Shown here one piece after another: positions 1 to 7,989 of a DNA stretch of 64,000 bases; positions within the stretch are counted from its first letter, which is position 1; every line of letters starts with the position of its first letter. Source of the stretch: RUG714 sp964623515 (GTDB taxonomy: Bacteria; Bacillota; Clostridia; Oscillospirales; Acutalibacteraceae). The translations under genes were made by a program, and so were the position numbers. Under the pieces are notes generated by a model that saw only the letters and a program-made list of their open reading frames with translations, was not told the DNA's origin and searched no databases. Location: the NCBI GenBank assembly GCA_964623515.1, contig CAZURV010000009.1:1-64000 (forward strand), written 5' to 3'.

Positions 1-720
1 CCTATACTTGTTACGCTGTCAGGTATTGATATATTTACTATCTTTGTAGCACCGCTAAATGCTTCAGAATTTATACTTATCACACCATTAGGGATAGAGT
101 ATGATGATTTTTCAATACCGACAGGATATATTATGAGCTTTTCTTTATTCTTATCAAATAATACACCTTCAACTGATAAATAAGATTCATTATTTTCATC
201 TACATTTATACTGGTTAAACTACTACAGGCTGCAAATGCCCATTGGTCAATACTTGTTACACTTCTTGGTATTGTTATAGTTTTTAAACTTACACAATCA
301 TTGAATGCTGCCCCGTGTATATATTCAACTCCGTCTGAGAGCGTTGCATATATTAAATTTGTGCAATGACCAAATGCATTCCAGCCTATCTCTTTTACAG
401 TGCTTGGTATTACAACACTTATTAAACTATCACAACTGTTAAATGCAAACATTTCTATTTCTGTCACAATGTATCCGTCAATTCTTGACGGAATTTCTAG
501 ATTGCTGTCATTACCAGTATAATCGGTAATAGTAACTGTTCCATCTTCAAGTACAGTGTACTTATAATCTACGCTTGTTTCAGCATATGCTGACAGGTCC
601 AACCCTGCTGTTATGCTCAGAAGCATAATAAAAGACAATAAGATTGATAATGTTTTTTTGATTGGGTTTGTGTGGTTTGACGGACGAGCTTCGCTCGCCT
701 CTTCGATGGTTTGTTTCATA
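1..720 (-). CDS. Secreted leucine-rich-repeat (BspA-like) surface protein, N-terminal part
   Basis: This minus-strand frame starts with ATG at 720 and stays open to the left window edge (240 codons), so the C-terminus is missing. Residues 1-22 are a charged leader ending in NPIKK, followed by a hydrophobic stretch and a Sec signal peptide ending near SAYA (about residue 47). From about residue 80 the protein shows repeats of the BspA/TpLRR type, each with a pattern like IPSTVKEIGWNAFGHCTNL. Such proteins are exported and usually mediate binding to surfaces or host proteins; the ligand here is unknown. A good ribosome binding site (AAAGGAG, about 727-734) supports the start. The gene is visibly richer in A/T-ending codons than the housekeeping genes to its right, which may point to accessory origin. 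Confidence 0.8.
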
Positions 721-917
721 ATTTTTCTCCTTTAAATAAAAAATGCGCAGCCGAAGCTACGCCAAAAACGCCTTGCTCCAACTGTCGCCAAACAATTTCA
801 CAACTATTACGAAAGAACAGTATGCAAATCAAGAGCATGCATTTTTATCTAAAGAAGATAAAAAGACACACTGTCCCCAATCGTAAATATTTAATTGTGA
901 AATTATTTGGCAATTCT

Positions 918-946
918 ATTTTATCATCTTTGAAACAAATAGTCAA
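918..946 (-). promoter_or_regulatory. Sigma-A promoter for the leucine-rich-repeat gene
   Basis: On the minus strand TTGACT (946-941) and TAAAAT (923-918) are separated by 17 bp. Transcription would start near 911 and give an untranslated leader of about 190 nt before the ATG at 720. The leader contains short imperfect hairpins but nothing I recognise as a riboswitch. The rest of the 721-1077 gap holds only this promoter and the terminator at 990-1021. Confidence 0.6.
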
Positions 947-989
947 TATAAATGTCATACACCTTGGCGAGCATCGGATTTTGAGATAC

Positions 990-1021
990 AAAAGAAAAAA
1001 CAGCATAGAAAACTATGCTGT
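990..1021 (-). terminator. Intrinsic terminator after the DUF896 gene
   Basis: Read on the minus strand there is a perfect stem CAGCATAG / CTATGCTG with a TTTT loop, immediately followed by TTTTTTCTTTT. It lies 57 nt downstream of the stop codon at 1078 and just upstream of the promoter at 918-946, so it separates the two minus-strand transcripts. Confidence 0.8.
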
Positions 1022-1077
1022 AATAGGACAAACTGCACTTGGGGTACACCCTCTTTATTGAGTATACCCCAACGACA

Positions 1078-1281
1078 TTATTTTTTCTTTTTGAGTTTTC
1101 TCTTATTTCCGTTTTCATCAATGATATACGTGTTTTCCAGTTGTGCGCGCAGACTTTGTTTCCAGGCGTCTATATATTCCGTTCGCAGAACTGCTCTCTC
1201 TTCTTCCTGTTCAGGCGTAAGTCCGCATGTTTTGGCAAGCTTTGCAAGTTCGTTCAGTCTTTCAATTTTTGATTGTTCCAT
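1078..1281 (-). CDS. DUF896 family small protein (YnzC-like)
   Basis: A 67-residue cytoplasmic helical-hairpin protein. The core from KIERLNELAKLAK to SLRAQLENTYI matches the DUF896/YnzC family, whose Bacillus members are linked to the SOS operon but lack a proven activity. The C-terminus is a lysine-rich tail ending in KLKKKK. A longer frame exists upstream, but it would run into the divergent gene at 1421; ATG at 1281, preceded by GGTGAT on the minus strand, is the sensible start. It stands alone between its own promoter and terminator. Family membership is clear; function is not known. Confidence 0.85.
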   Translation of the reverse strand: MEQSKIERLNELAKLAKTCGLTPEQEEERAVLRTEYIDAWKQSLRAQLENTYIIDENGNKRKLKKKK

Positions 1282-1323
1282 TATATCACCAAATTTTTTA
1301 GTTTGTTGTTTCACATTTAATTT

Positions 1324-1367
1324 ATTATTGTATATTATTTTGATTTTGTCAAATGATAATTTATATT
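1324..1367. promoter_or_regulatory. Overlapping divergent promoters for DUF896 and YetF-like genes
   Basis: Minus strand: TTGACA (1352-1347), 17 bp, AATAAT (1329-1324), driving the DUF896 gene. Plus strand: TTGATT (1340-1345), 16 bp, TATATT (1362-1367), driving the membrane protein gene at 1421. The -35 hexamers lie almost on top of each other, so the two promoters probably compete. Confidence 0.5.
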
Positions 1368-1420
1368 CCTCATTTTTTTGAATTTTGGGGGATATGTTAT
1401 GAATTTTAAAGAGGGAAATT

Positions 1421-2110
1421 ATGGAAGTTTTAATAACAATTGTATTCAGTCTTGTTTCATTTATAACTTTGCTTGTTCTCACAAAACTTTCCGGAAACCG
1501 TGAAATATCGAGTATGACTCTTTTTGATTATATAACAAGCATTACAATCGGTTCAATTGCCGCAGAGCTTGCAACAACTGAATTTGACGGTTTTTTCAAG
1601 CCTCTCATCGCTATTTTGATTTGGGGATTTTTAACTTTTGCTATCGCCGCTATAAGTAATAAAAGCCTTAAATTCCGCAGATTTATGAGCGGAAAAACAT
1701 TAACGCTTTATAAAAACGGAAAGTTTTACCGTGAGAATTTTAAAAAAGCGCGTCTTGATTTGAGCGAATTCTTACTTCAAAGCAGAATCAACGGGCATTT
1801 TTCTTTAAGCGAAATCCAGGAGGCTCAGTTTGAAACTAACGGGCAAATCAGTTTTTGCCCGATGCCGTCAAAAAAACCTTTAACTCCTCAAGACGCAAAG
1901 ATTGCCGTTCAGCCGTCATCGCCGGAAGTCAGTTTGATTATGGACGGTGTTGTCATACACGGTAATCTGAAACAGATAGGGAAAGAGGAAAAGTGGCTTA
2001 AGGAGCAACTGAAAATTTACGGTATACACAATACGTCAAACGTATTCTTGGCACTGTGGGATAAAGAGGATAACTTTCATGTTTATGAAAAATATCCAAA
2101 TAAAAAATAA
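1421..2110 (+). CDS. DUF421/YetF family membrane protein
   Basis: A 229-residue protein with three predicted N-terminal membrane segments (about residues 3-23, 37-55 and 60-78) followed by a soluble domain. The loop KLSGNREISSMTLFDY after the first segment is the family signature, and the C-terminal part (about 80-229) matches the YetF domain. Bacillus relatives sit in the spore or cell membrane and influence germination, but no biochemical role is settled. The start is supported by GAGGGAAATT just before ATG. It is a single gene ended by the hairpin at 2124-2160. Family call is firm; role is open. Confidence 0.85.
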   Translation: MEVLITIVFSLVSFITLLVLTKLSGNREISSMTLFDYITSITIGSIAAELATTEFDGFFKPLIAILIWGFLTFAIAAISNKSLKFRRFMSGKTLTLYKNGKFYRENFKKARLDLSEFLLQSRINGHFSLSEIQEAQFETNGQISFCPMPSKKPLTPQDAKIAVQPSSPEVSLIMDGVVIHGNLKQIGKEEKWLKEQLKIYGIHNTSNVFLALWDKEDNFHVYEKYPNKK

Positions 2111-2123
2111 TGTTTTTACAAAC

Positions 2124-2160
2124 AAAAAACTTATCAGGTTTTTCCTGATAAGTTCTTTTC
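2124..2160. terminator. Bidirectional terminator between YetF-like gene and dnaI
   Basis: Stem ACTTATCAGG (2129-2138) / CCTGATAAGT (2144-2153) with a five-T loop, preceded by an A-run and followed by TCTTTTC. It lies exactly between the convergent stop codons (2110 on plus, 2160 on minus) and can act in both directions. Confidence 0.85.
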
Positions 2161-3137
2161 TAATACTGAAATCTTTTTATCTGTCGGATATCCTTGCCCG
2201 TAAATTTGACAGGTTCGAATTCGCCGATGATTCTCGATGCAATGCGTTCGCCGTATTTCTGTTCTATTCCGGTTATATCAAGGTTTGTATTGATAACGGT
2301 GGGTTTATTTGCAAGCAGTCTTGTTTCAATAATATTGTGCAGTGCGCTTGCGGTAAAAGAGGTGAGAAATTCTGCGCCCAAATCGTCAATAATCAGCAGA
2401 TCGGCATCTTCAGTCTGCGCGAAATTGTATGAAGAAGCATCATCTTTGAATTTTTCTTTTTCAAGACCGGAGAGAATGTTGCTTGCTGTCCCGTAAACAA
2501 CATAGAATCCCTTTTCAATAACTTTTTTTGCCAAAGACAGCGAAAGATGCGTTTTCCCGAGCCCTGTTTTTCCGAACATAAAAATAGAATTTGCACCCGG
2601 GCGAAAATTACAGGCATAGTCTTTGAGGTATTCAAAATTCCTTTTCATATTTTCTTCTGCGTTAATGCCGTTTTCATCTGTTAAATCTTTATAAAAATCA
2701 ATATCGAATTGTTCAAAACTGCATTTGCTTACAGGCGCTGTTTTTTCAAGGTTTTCAAGGTCAATTTCGGAAATCAGCCTTTTTACGCATGCGCAGAGCT
2801 TTCCGTCCGTTCGCCCGGTATCCTTGCATATTTTGCATGTATAATGCGGCTTCAGGTAATCCTCCGGATAACCGAGGGAAATTAAAAGCGCTTTCTTCTC
2901 TTTTTGGAGTTTCAGGCTTTTTTCGCTTAATTTTTCAATATCAGTCTGTGGATTTTTGCTGTAAAAACATTCAGCGATTCCTGCGCCCGTTTTTTGCAAT
3001 TCTGTTTCAATGCGGTTGATTTCAGGGCATATTTTACTGATATTCTGTTTTTTTATAATGCTTTCTTCCAAAGCTTTTATTCTGCGCTGACCTACTAAGT
3101 CAAGCGCTTTTGAGTATGAAGACGGGTTGTAAGACAT
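2160..3137 (-). CDS. dnaI: DnaC/DnaI-type replicative helicase loader ATPase
   Basis: A 325-residue AAA+ protein that loads the replicative helicase DnaB/DnaC at origins and restart sites. Visible motifs: a zinc-binding Cys cluster (Cys101, 104, 115, 117), Walker A GKTGLGKT (189-196), Walker B LLIIDDLG (247-254), sensor I TNLD (284-287), and a box with candidate arginine fingers (ERIASRI, 298-303). The N-terminal 130 residues would contact the helicase. Its ATG overlaps the dnaD stop by one base (TAATG), so the two are translationally coupled. This dnaD-dnaI pair is the usual Gram-positive arrangement. Whether it should carry the symbol dnaI or dnaC is nomenclature only. Confidence 0.9.
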   Translation of the reverse strand: MSYNPSSYSKALDLVGQRRIKALEESIIKKQNISKICPEINRIETELQKTGAGIAECFYSKNPQTDIEKLSEKSLKLQKEKKALLISLGYPEDYLKPHYTCKICKDTGRTDGKLCACVKRLISEIDLENLEKTAPVSKCSFEQFDIDFYKDLTDENGINAEENMKRNFEYLKDYACNFRPGANSIFMFGKTGLGKTHLSLSLAKKVIEKGFYVVYGTASNILSGLEKEKFKDDASSYNFAQTEDADLLIIDDLGAEFLTSFTASALHNIIETRLLANKPTVINTNLDITGIEQKYGERIASRIIGEFEPVKFTGKDIRQIKRFQY

Positions 3138-4144
3138 TAGCTTTCATCCTTGCTATTATAGTTTAAAATTCTGTTGTTGATATAGTTATCATAGTCGCTG
3201 ACGGAATATGAGGCGCCGGAGTTATCTTTATTTTGATTCTTGTTTTTGGAGACGGCGCGGCTTTTTTCATATTTTTTGATTCCGTCGAGCGTAGTTATTC
3301 CGTTATTATGCCATGTTGTGAGGATTTTATCAAGATAACGATAGTTCGGGCGGTCAATACTGTCAAGCATTTTTTCATATGCTTCGGAAATGATTTCAAT
3401 GGTAAATTTCCATTCCTTTGTCCATTTTGAAAACAATTTTTCCTGCTTTTCTGTCGGCTTTCTTAAAGGCTTGCCGATGGATAAACAGAATGCTTTCCAG
3501 AGTTTGTCGGTCGATTTCAGGCGCTCTATCTTTTCTTCGGCATCTTCAAGTGTTTCAATCCCTTCCTCCGCCCAGTTTTCGCCTGCTTTTCGGATATAAT
3601 TTGTTCCGCTTTTTCCGTTTTCTACTGCGTAGCTGATAAGCATCAGGATAACTTCTGTTCGCAGTCCGTAATTATCCATTAAAGAAAGCAACATACTCTG
3701 TTCTGCACGGCTTATGCTTCTGCCGTAGATTTCCTGGCTCTTTCGGAGCAGATATTTATATTCGGGGCTTTCTTCGGAACGGAGAAGGATTTCTTCCGTG
3801 CTTGCCAGGGAGGAACCGAGTTTTACGGTTTTTTCAGGTTTTTTTTGAAGCTCTGCGGTTTCTGTTTCCATCTCGATTTGCTGCGGTTTAGTGTCTTCCT
3901 CCTGTGCGCAGGGGATGATAAGGCCATTGTCTATCCAGAAAAAGATCGCTTCGTTTACAACGGATTTATCCAGCTTGAGTTCGTCTGCAAGCTCGTCCGG
4001 ACTTTTCGGAGTATCCGCATGGCGAAAAATCCAAAGTAGCACAGTGATATGCTTTGGATTCGCAAGTTTTAAATATTTATCTGCCAATGCGTTTGGAACA
4101 GAAAAAGTTTTTTCGGATGTACCGCTGTTTATTTTGTATTTCAT
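3137..4144 (-). CDS. dnaD: DnaD-like replication initiation protein
   Basis: A 335-residue DNA-binding protein of the DnaD/DnaB(Bs) family, which remodels origin DNA and recruits the DnaI-helicase complex. Residues about 10-80 form a winged-helix region (KHITVLLWIFRHADTPKSPD). Two DnaD C-terminal-type modules follow, the second carrying the motif YLDKILTTWHNNGI near residue 280. A glutamate/lysine-rich linker lies between the winged helix and the first module. It is the first gene of a two-gene operon with dnaI. The start ATG at 4144 is preceded by GCGGAG on the minus strand. The upstream minus-strand region has TACAAT as a possible -10 but no convincing -35. Confidence 0.88.
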   Translation of the reverse strand: MKYKINSGTSEKTFSVPNALADKYLKLANPKHITVLLWIFRHADTPKSPDELADELKLDKSVVNEAIFFWIDNGLIIPCAQEEDTKPQQIEMETETAELQKKPEKTVKLGSSLASTEEILLRSEESPEYKYLLRKSQEIYGRSISRAEQSMLLSLMDNYGLRTEVILMLISYAVENGKSGTNYIRKAGENWAEEGIETLEDAEEKIERLKSTDKLWKAFCLSIGKPLRKPTEKQEKLFSKWTKEWKFTIEIISEAYEKMLDSIDRPNYRYLDKILTTWHNNGITTLDGIKKYEKSRAVSKNKNQNKDNSGASYSVSDYDNYINNRILNYNSKDES

Positions 4145-4330
4145 TATAGATACTCCGCGTTATTTTTATCGGTTGTTAAATTGTACCATAATAACAGAAC
4201 GAATAAAAGACGGAAAATTCAACAATATTTTACATTCAATTTATATAACTTGCCATAAACTGTGATGTATTTAACAATTTATAAACAGTATTTTCAACAA
4301 AGAAGGGTTGACCTATAACCTGTTCGCCGA

Positions 4331-4480
4331 TGTCCCCGCCTCTTAGGTAGCGGGGACATTTCGGAATTTCAGTGGGGTGACAATCTCCCACTGAAACCCT
4401 GAGGAGCGAACGCTCCCTGCGCAGGTTGCAGTCGTTCGCAAGCCCCATTTCAAGCGAGCTTGATGGAGCACTGCTCCGAT
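4331..4480 (+). repeat. Structured intergenic element, copy 1 (three-hairpin family)
   Basis: No gene is present in 4145-4678. This part holds a series of strong hairpins: TGTCCCCGC (4331-4339) with GCGGGGACA (4350-4358); TTTCAGTGGG (4367-4376) with CCCACTGAAA (4387-4396); GGAGC-GAAC-GCTCC (4403-4416); and further small hairpins to about 4475. The loop of the first hairpin contains CCTCTTAGG, and the element shares hairpin order with copies at 54013-54135 and 55886-55998. The strand is assigned by similarity to those copies. It sits directly upstream of the infC promoter. It may be a non-coding RNA, a transposon-end remnant, or a guide-RNA-like scaffold; I cannot identify a known family. Confidence 0.6.
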
Positions 4481-4491
4481 TAAAAAAAATA

Positions 4492-4520
4492 TTGACAAAC
4501 ATTCCGTTTTGTAATAAAAT
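4492..4520 (+). promoter_or_regulatory. Sigma-A promoter of the infC-rpmI-rplT operon
   Basis: TTGACA (4492-4497), 17-bp spacer, TAAAAT (4515-4520). Transcription should start near 4527, giving a leader of about 150 nt before infC. Confidence 0.85.
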
Positions 4521-4526
4521 ACATAA

Positions 4527-4678
4527 GACAATAAAGAAAAGCATCATGCTTTCACCTGCCGGTTACGCTTGCAGCGTCAATACGTATTCAGCGGATTTGT
4601 AATCCGCCGTTTGTGTTGGCATCGTTGCGTCTTGGCTACGGTGCTTTTGTTTTAAAACTTTTTTTGGAGGTGCTTAAT
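4527..4678 (+). promoter_or_regulatory. Untranslated leader of infC operon, possible L20-type autoregulatory leader
   Basis: About 150 nt lie between the predicted transcription start and infC, and contain a hairpin GCGGATT / AATCCGC (about 4580-4596) followed by a weakly T-rich stretch. In Firmicutes this position is usually occupied by an L20 leader, where ribosomal protein L20 represses its own operon. I see the right position and a hairpin, but I did not match the L20-binding pseudoknot, so this is inference. Confidence 0.4.
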
Positions 4679-5197
4679 ATAGCCGCGAAAAATACGCAGA
4701 TCAATGAGCAGATCCGCGATGCTGAGCTCAGAATTATCGGACCGGACGGTTCACAACTGGGCATTATGTCTGCAAAAAAAGCGCTTGCGCTTGCAGATGA
4801 AAAAGGGCTTGATCTTGTTAAAATTGCTCCTCAGGCAAAACCGCCTGTTTGTAAAATTATTGATTACAGCAAGTTTTTGTTTGAGAAGCAGAAAAGAGAA
4901 AAAGAAAACAGAAAAAAGCAGAAAACCGTTGAAACAAAAGAAATCAGGCTTTCTCTTAACATTGACGTTCATGATTTTGACACGAAAGTTAAGCAGGCAC
5001 TTAAATTTTTAAATCACGGCGATAAAGTAAAATGTTCCATACGTCTGCGGGGCAGGGAAATGGGACATCCAGAACTCGGCCTTGCAAATATGAAAAAATT
5101 TGCGGATGCTTGCGCGGAAGTCGCAGTGATTGAAAAACCCGCTAAGCTTGAAGGTCGTCAGATTCTGATGTTTCTTGCAGCAAAATCGGCAAAATAA
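4679..5197 (+). CDS. infC: Translation initiation factor IF-3
   Basis: IF-3 binds the 30S subunit, blocks 50S joining and checks the start codon. The N-domain begins INEQIRDAELRIIGPDGSQLG, a lysine-rich linker (KQKREKENRKKQKTVETKEIR) joins it to the C-domain with the signature RLRGREMGHPELG. No ATG, GTG or TTG is placed well: the strong Shine-Dalgarno GGAGG (4666-4670) is 8 nt before ATA at 4679, giving M(ATA)-AAKNTQINEQI. The in-frame GTG at 4670 overlaps the Shine-Dalgarno. infC is known to use rare start codons such as AUU, AUA or AUC for autoregulation by IF-3, so ATA is the best choice. rpmI and rplT follow in the same operon. Confidence 0.9.
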   Translation: MAAKNTQINEQIRDAELRIIGPDGSQLGIMSAKKALALADEKGLDLVKIAPQAKPPVCKIIDYSKFLFEKQKREKENRKKQKTVETKEIRLSLNIDVHDFDTKVKQALKFLNHGDKVKCSIRLRGREMGHPELGLANMKKFADACAEVAVIEKPAKLEGRQILMFLAAKSAK

Positions 5198-5227
5198 GCT
5201 TTCAATCAATTCAAGGAGGAAAAAAAG

Positions 5228-5425
5228 ATGCCAAAAATTAAAACACATTCGGGCGCCAAAAAGCGTTTCAAAATTTCCAAAAACGGGAAGGTTATTCGTG
5301 CTCATGCAAATAAAAGCCATATATTAACCAAAAAAACCACAAAAAGAACAAGGAATCTCCGCAAAACATCTGTTGCAGACAAAACAAATGTTAAGCAGAT
5401 TAAACGGCTTGTTCCTTATAAATAA
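5228..5425 (+). CDS. rpmI: 50S ribosomal protein L35
   Basis: A 65-residue, strongly basic protein beginning PKIKTHSGAKKRFK, the L35 signature, and containing the conserved HILTKKTTKRTRNLRK stretch. It is a late-assembling component of the large subunit. The Shine-Dalgarno AAGGAGG lies 8 nt before ATG. It is the middle gene of infC-rpmI-rplT, 30 nt after infC and 37 nt before rplT, so the three are expected to be made from one mRNA and co-regulated. Confidence 0.97.
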   Translation: MPKIKTHSGAKKRFKISKNGKVIRAHANKSHILTKKTTKRTRNLRKTSVADKTNVKQIKRLVPYK

Positions 5426-5462
5426 TTATGATTTATTACGATTTTAACGGAGGTATATATAA

Positions 5463-5819
5463 ATGGCACGTGTAAAGGGTGCGATGATGACTCGCAAAAG
5501 AAGAAAGAAAACATTAAAGATGGCCAAAGGCTACTACGGCGCAAAGAGCAAGCTTTTTAAAACAGCGAAACAGGCCGTAATGAAATCCGGGAACTATGCC
5601 TATATTGGTCGTAAACAGAAAAAAAGAGATTTTCGCCGTTTGTGGATAACGAGAATTTCCGCAGCGTGCAAGCTTAACGGAATGAATTATTCAACGTTTA
5701 TCAACGGGCTGAAAAAAGCCGGAGTTGAACTTAACCGCAAGATGCTGTCAGAGATTGCAATTGCAGACCCTCAGGCGTTCACCGCGCTTACGGAACAGGC
5801 GAAAGCCGCTCTTAAATAA
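5463..5819 (+). CDS. rplT: 50S ribosomal protein L20
   Basis: A 118-residue primary-binding large-subunit protein, essential for early 50S assembly. The basic N-terminal extension (ARVKGAMMTRKRRKKTLKMAKGYYGAKS) and the globular part with YAYIGRKQKKRDFRRLWITRI are diagnostic. Length is typical. ATG is preceded by GGAGG. L20 in Firmicutes usually represses the infC operon by binding its leader; the leader at 4527-4678 is the candidate site. The operon ends at the terminator 5831-5863. Confidence 0.97.
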   Translation: MARVKGAMMTRKRRKKTLKMAKGYYGAKSKLFKTAKQAVMKSGNYAYIGRKQKKRDFRRLWITRISAACKLNGMNYSTFINGLKKAGVELNRKMLSEIAIADPQAFTALTEQAKAALK

Positions 5820-5830
5820 ATATATTTATC

Positions 5831-5863
5831 GGACGTTTGATGGATTCAAGCGTCTGATTTTTT
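5831..5863 (+). terminator. Intrinsic terminator of infC-rpmI-rplT
   Basis: Stem GGACGTTTG (5831-5839) / CAAGCGTCT (5847-5855), 7-nt loop, followed by GATTTTTTT. Confidence 0.85.
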
Positions 5864-5928
5864 TACTTTTGATGTTGGCTTGAACCGATTGGATAAAAAC
5901 ATATTTTAAGCGCTTTTGCATAAAACAG

Positions 5929-5956
5929 TTGAAATTTTTGCGGATTTGATTATACT
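5929..5956 (+). promoter_or_regulatory. Sigma-A promoter upstream of the rRNA methyltransferase-dprA-topA genes
   Basis: TTGAAA (5929-5934), 16-bp spacer, TATACT (5951-5956). It sits between the rplT terminator and the gene at 6033 and likely drives the following three genes. Confidence 0.6.
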
Positions 5957-6032
5957 AATTAAATGAAGGAAAAAGGCTGCGTTTATCGGAGCAGGGATAT
6001 ATAATAACTTCGGAAAGCGCTTTTATTGAATT

Positions 6033-6806
6033 ATGGAAATAATAACAAGCAGAAATAATGTAAAAATAAAATACGCCTGTTCGCTGAAAAACGCTTCTGT
6101 TCGAACAAGCGAAAACAGTTTTCTTGCCGAAGGCGCAAGGCTTTGCCGGGACGCGGCAGAGAGCGGAATCAGAATCAAAAGTTTGTTCATCACGCAAAAA
6201 CAGCTCAATTCCGAAAGTACTCTGCCTGTTATTGAAGCGGCTGACAACGTATTCTGCATTGAGAAGCATGTTGCGGAAAAATTGGCAGATACAAAAAACA
6301 GCCAGGGAATTTTTGCAGTTTGTGAAAAACCTGATAATTCACGGGATTTTGATGTAAACGGAAAATATATTCTGCTTGAAAACTTGTCCAATCCGAGCAA
6401 TCTCGGCGCGATAGTCAGAACTGCCGAAGCGCTCGGAATGAGCGGGGCCGTGTTATATGAGTGTTGCGATGTGTTTTCTCCGAAAGCGTTACGTGCAACA
6501 ATGGGTTCGGCATTCAGGTTTCCGATTTTCCGTCCACGTGATTTCATGCGATTCCTGGAAGAAAAAAAAAGTTTCGGTATGAAGTTGTATTGCTGTGTTG
6601 TGGACGGTACAGCCGAGGATATAAGATGCGCCGATAAAACAGGCGGCATAATTGCAGCAGTCGGAAACGAGGCAAACGGCTTGAGCAGAAAACTTAAAGA
6701 AGCCGGAACCTGTGTAACAATAAAAATGAAAGGCCGTGCCGAAAGTATGAATGCTTCCCAGGCGGCGGCGGTAGTTATGCACGAAATTATGAACCGTGCG
6801 GATTGA
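6033..6806 (+). CDS. TrmH/SpoU family RNA 2'-O-methyltransferase (RlmB-like)
   Basis: A 257-residue SPOUT methyltransferase that would transfer a methyl group from S-adenosylmethionine to a ribose 2'-OH in rRNA or tRNA. An N-terminal substrate-binding region (about 1-95, with SFLAEGARLCRDA) precedes the knotted catalytic domain. The three SpoU motifs are present: NPSNLGAIVRTAEALG (120-135), VGNEANGLS (210-218) and the motif III stretch near 238-251 with SMNASQAAAVVMHE. Such two-domain proteins are usually annotated as 23S rRNA methyltransferases (RlmB or TsnR-like), but the target cannot be read from sequence. No strong Shine-Dalgarno is visible before the ATG. dprA follows one base after the stop. 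Confidence 0.85.
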   Translation: MEIITSRNNVKIKYACSLKNASVRTSENSFLAEGARLCRDAAESGIRIKSLFITQKQLNSESTLPVIEAADNVFCIEKHVAEKLADTKNSQGIFAVCEKPDNSRDFDVNGKYILLENLSNPSNLGAIVRTAEALGMSGAVLYECCDVFSPKALRATMGSAFRFPIFRPRDFMRFLEEKKSFGMKLYCCVVDGTAEDIRCADKTGGIIAAVGNEANGLSRKLKEAGTCVTIKMKGRAESMNASQAAAVVMHEIMNRAD

Positions 6807-6807
6807 T

Positions 6808-7977
6808 ATGAATACTTTATATTGGATATGGCTTCAGGATGCTTTGGGAATAGGCGCTGTTGCAGATAAAATATTAGACGTATTTGGAGATATTCAAAGT
6901 GTCTATACCTGCCGGAATTATACCGTTCATTTAGGTTCGGCGCAAAAAAAACGATTGATGGACAAAAGTCTGAAGAAGGCAGAAAAGATATTCCACATAT
7001 GCAAGGAACGTGGTTACAAGATTTTAACGCCGGACAGTTCCGATTATCCGAATGCGCTCAGAAATATAAAAACATTTCCTCTTGCGCTTTATGTTGACGG
7101 TGTGTTTGATTTTAACAGCGCTCCGATGATTTCTCTTGTGGGAACAAGAAAAGCATCAAAATACAGTGTCAACGTATCTACGCGTCTTGCATATTCACTT
7201 GCTAAGGGCGGTTTTGCTGTAATCAGTGGCGGTGCGCTCGGCGTGGATTCTTCAGCACACAAAGGCGCAATTCTTGCGGGCGGAAAAACAATCGCCGTGC
7301 TTGGTTGCGGTCTCGGGGCAAAATATCTTTCTGAGAATGCGCCGTTGCGGAAAACTATTTCCAAAAACGGTGCGCTTCTTTCCGAATATCCACCGGATTA
7401 TCCGGCAAGCGCTTCAACGTTTCCGATAAGAAACAGAATCATAGCGGCGCTCGGACTCGGCACGGTGGTTGTTGAAGCGGCAATCAAATCAGGTTCTCTG
7501 ATAACGGCGAAATATGCCAGAGAATTTAACCGCGATGTGTTTGCTGTTCCGGGAGCTATTTATAATTCGGCTTTTGAGGGCGTGAACAGTCTTTTAAGGG
7601 ATGGAGCAAAGGCAGTTTTCGGCGTTTCCGATATCATTGAGGAATATAATCGTTTATATCCCGATAAAATAAATTTGAAAAATGCTTTGGCATATGATAT
7701 AAATGAACAGGAAAGAAATTATGGGGAGCTTTCGGCTGCTCATATAGAATCGGTTGATAGGGAAGTGGAATTTGACCTTTCTCCGAAGAAGCAGTTTCCG
7801 AGTATGTCTGCCAAAGCGCGCCTGGTTTATGACGCGCTTGAACACGGTCAGTTGCATGTGAATGAAATAGCCGTTAAGACTTCTCTTACTTTGAGTCAGG
7901 TTCTCTCTCAGCTGACAAGCCTTGAGCTTATTGACGCGGTTGAGGCGCTTCCCGGCAGAATATATAAACAAAAATAA
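6808..7977 (+). CDS. dprA: DNA processing protein DprA/Smf
   Basis: A 389-residue Rossmann-fold protein that binds incoming single-stranded DNA and loads RecA during natural transformation. Motifs: SLVGTRKAS (about 109-117), SGGALGVDSSAHKGAI (about 140-155), TFPIRNRIIAALG and SGSLITAKYA, all typical of DprA. The last 65 residues form the winged-helix DprA C-terminal domain. I chose ATG at 6808, one base after the upstream stop; a GTG four codons earlier would overlap that gene. dprA followed by topA is the common Firmicutes order. Other competence genes are not in the window, so whether the strain is transformable is unknown. Confidence 0.93.
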   Translation: MNTLYWIWLQDALGIGAVADKILDVFGDIQSVYTCRNYTVHLGSAQKKRLMDKSLKKAEKIFHICKERGYKILTPDSSDYPNALRNIKTFPLALYVDGVFDFNSAPMISLVGTRKASKYSVNVSTRLAYSLAKGGFAVISGGALGVDSSAHKGAILAGGKTIAVLGCGLGAKYLSENAPLRKTISKNGALLSEYPPDYPASASTFPIRNRIIAALGLGTVVVEAAIKSGSLITAKYAREFNRDVFAVPGAIYNSAFEGVNSLLRDGAKAVFGVSDIIEEYNRLYPDKINLKNALAYDINEQERNYGELSAAHIESVDREVEFDLSPKKQFPSMSAKARLVYDALEHGQLHVNEIAVKTSLTLSQVLSQLTSLELIDAVEALPGRIYKQK

Positions 7978-7989
7978 CAGAGGTAAAAT

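Noticed and set aside
2205..2225. GGTTCGAATTC resembling a tRNA T-loop
   Set aside because: It lies inside the dnaI coding sequence (near the C-terminus) and no acceptor stem, anticodon arm or D-loop can be placed around it.
4236..4547. 103-codon open frame on the minus strand
   Set aside because: It overlaps the structured element, has no ribosome binding site, and its hairpin-rich DNA shows no coding pattern.
6023..6649. 208-codon open frame on the minus strand
   Set aside because: It is antisense to the rRNA methyltransferase gene, has no ribosome binding site, and its amino acid pattern is Ser/Phe/Arg-rich shadow coding.
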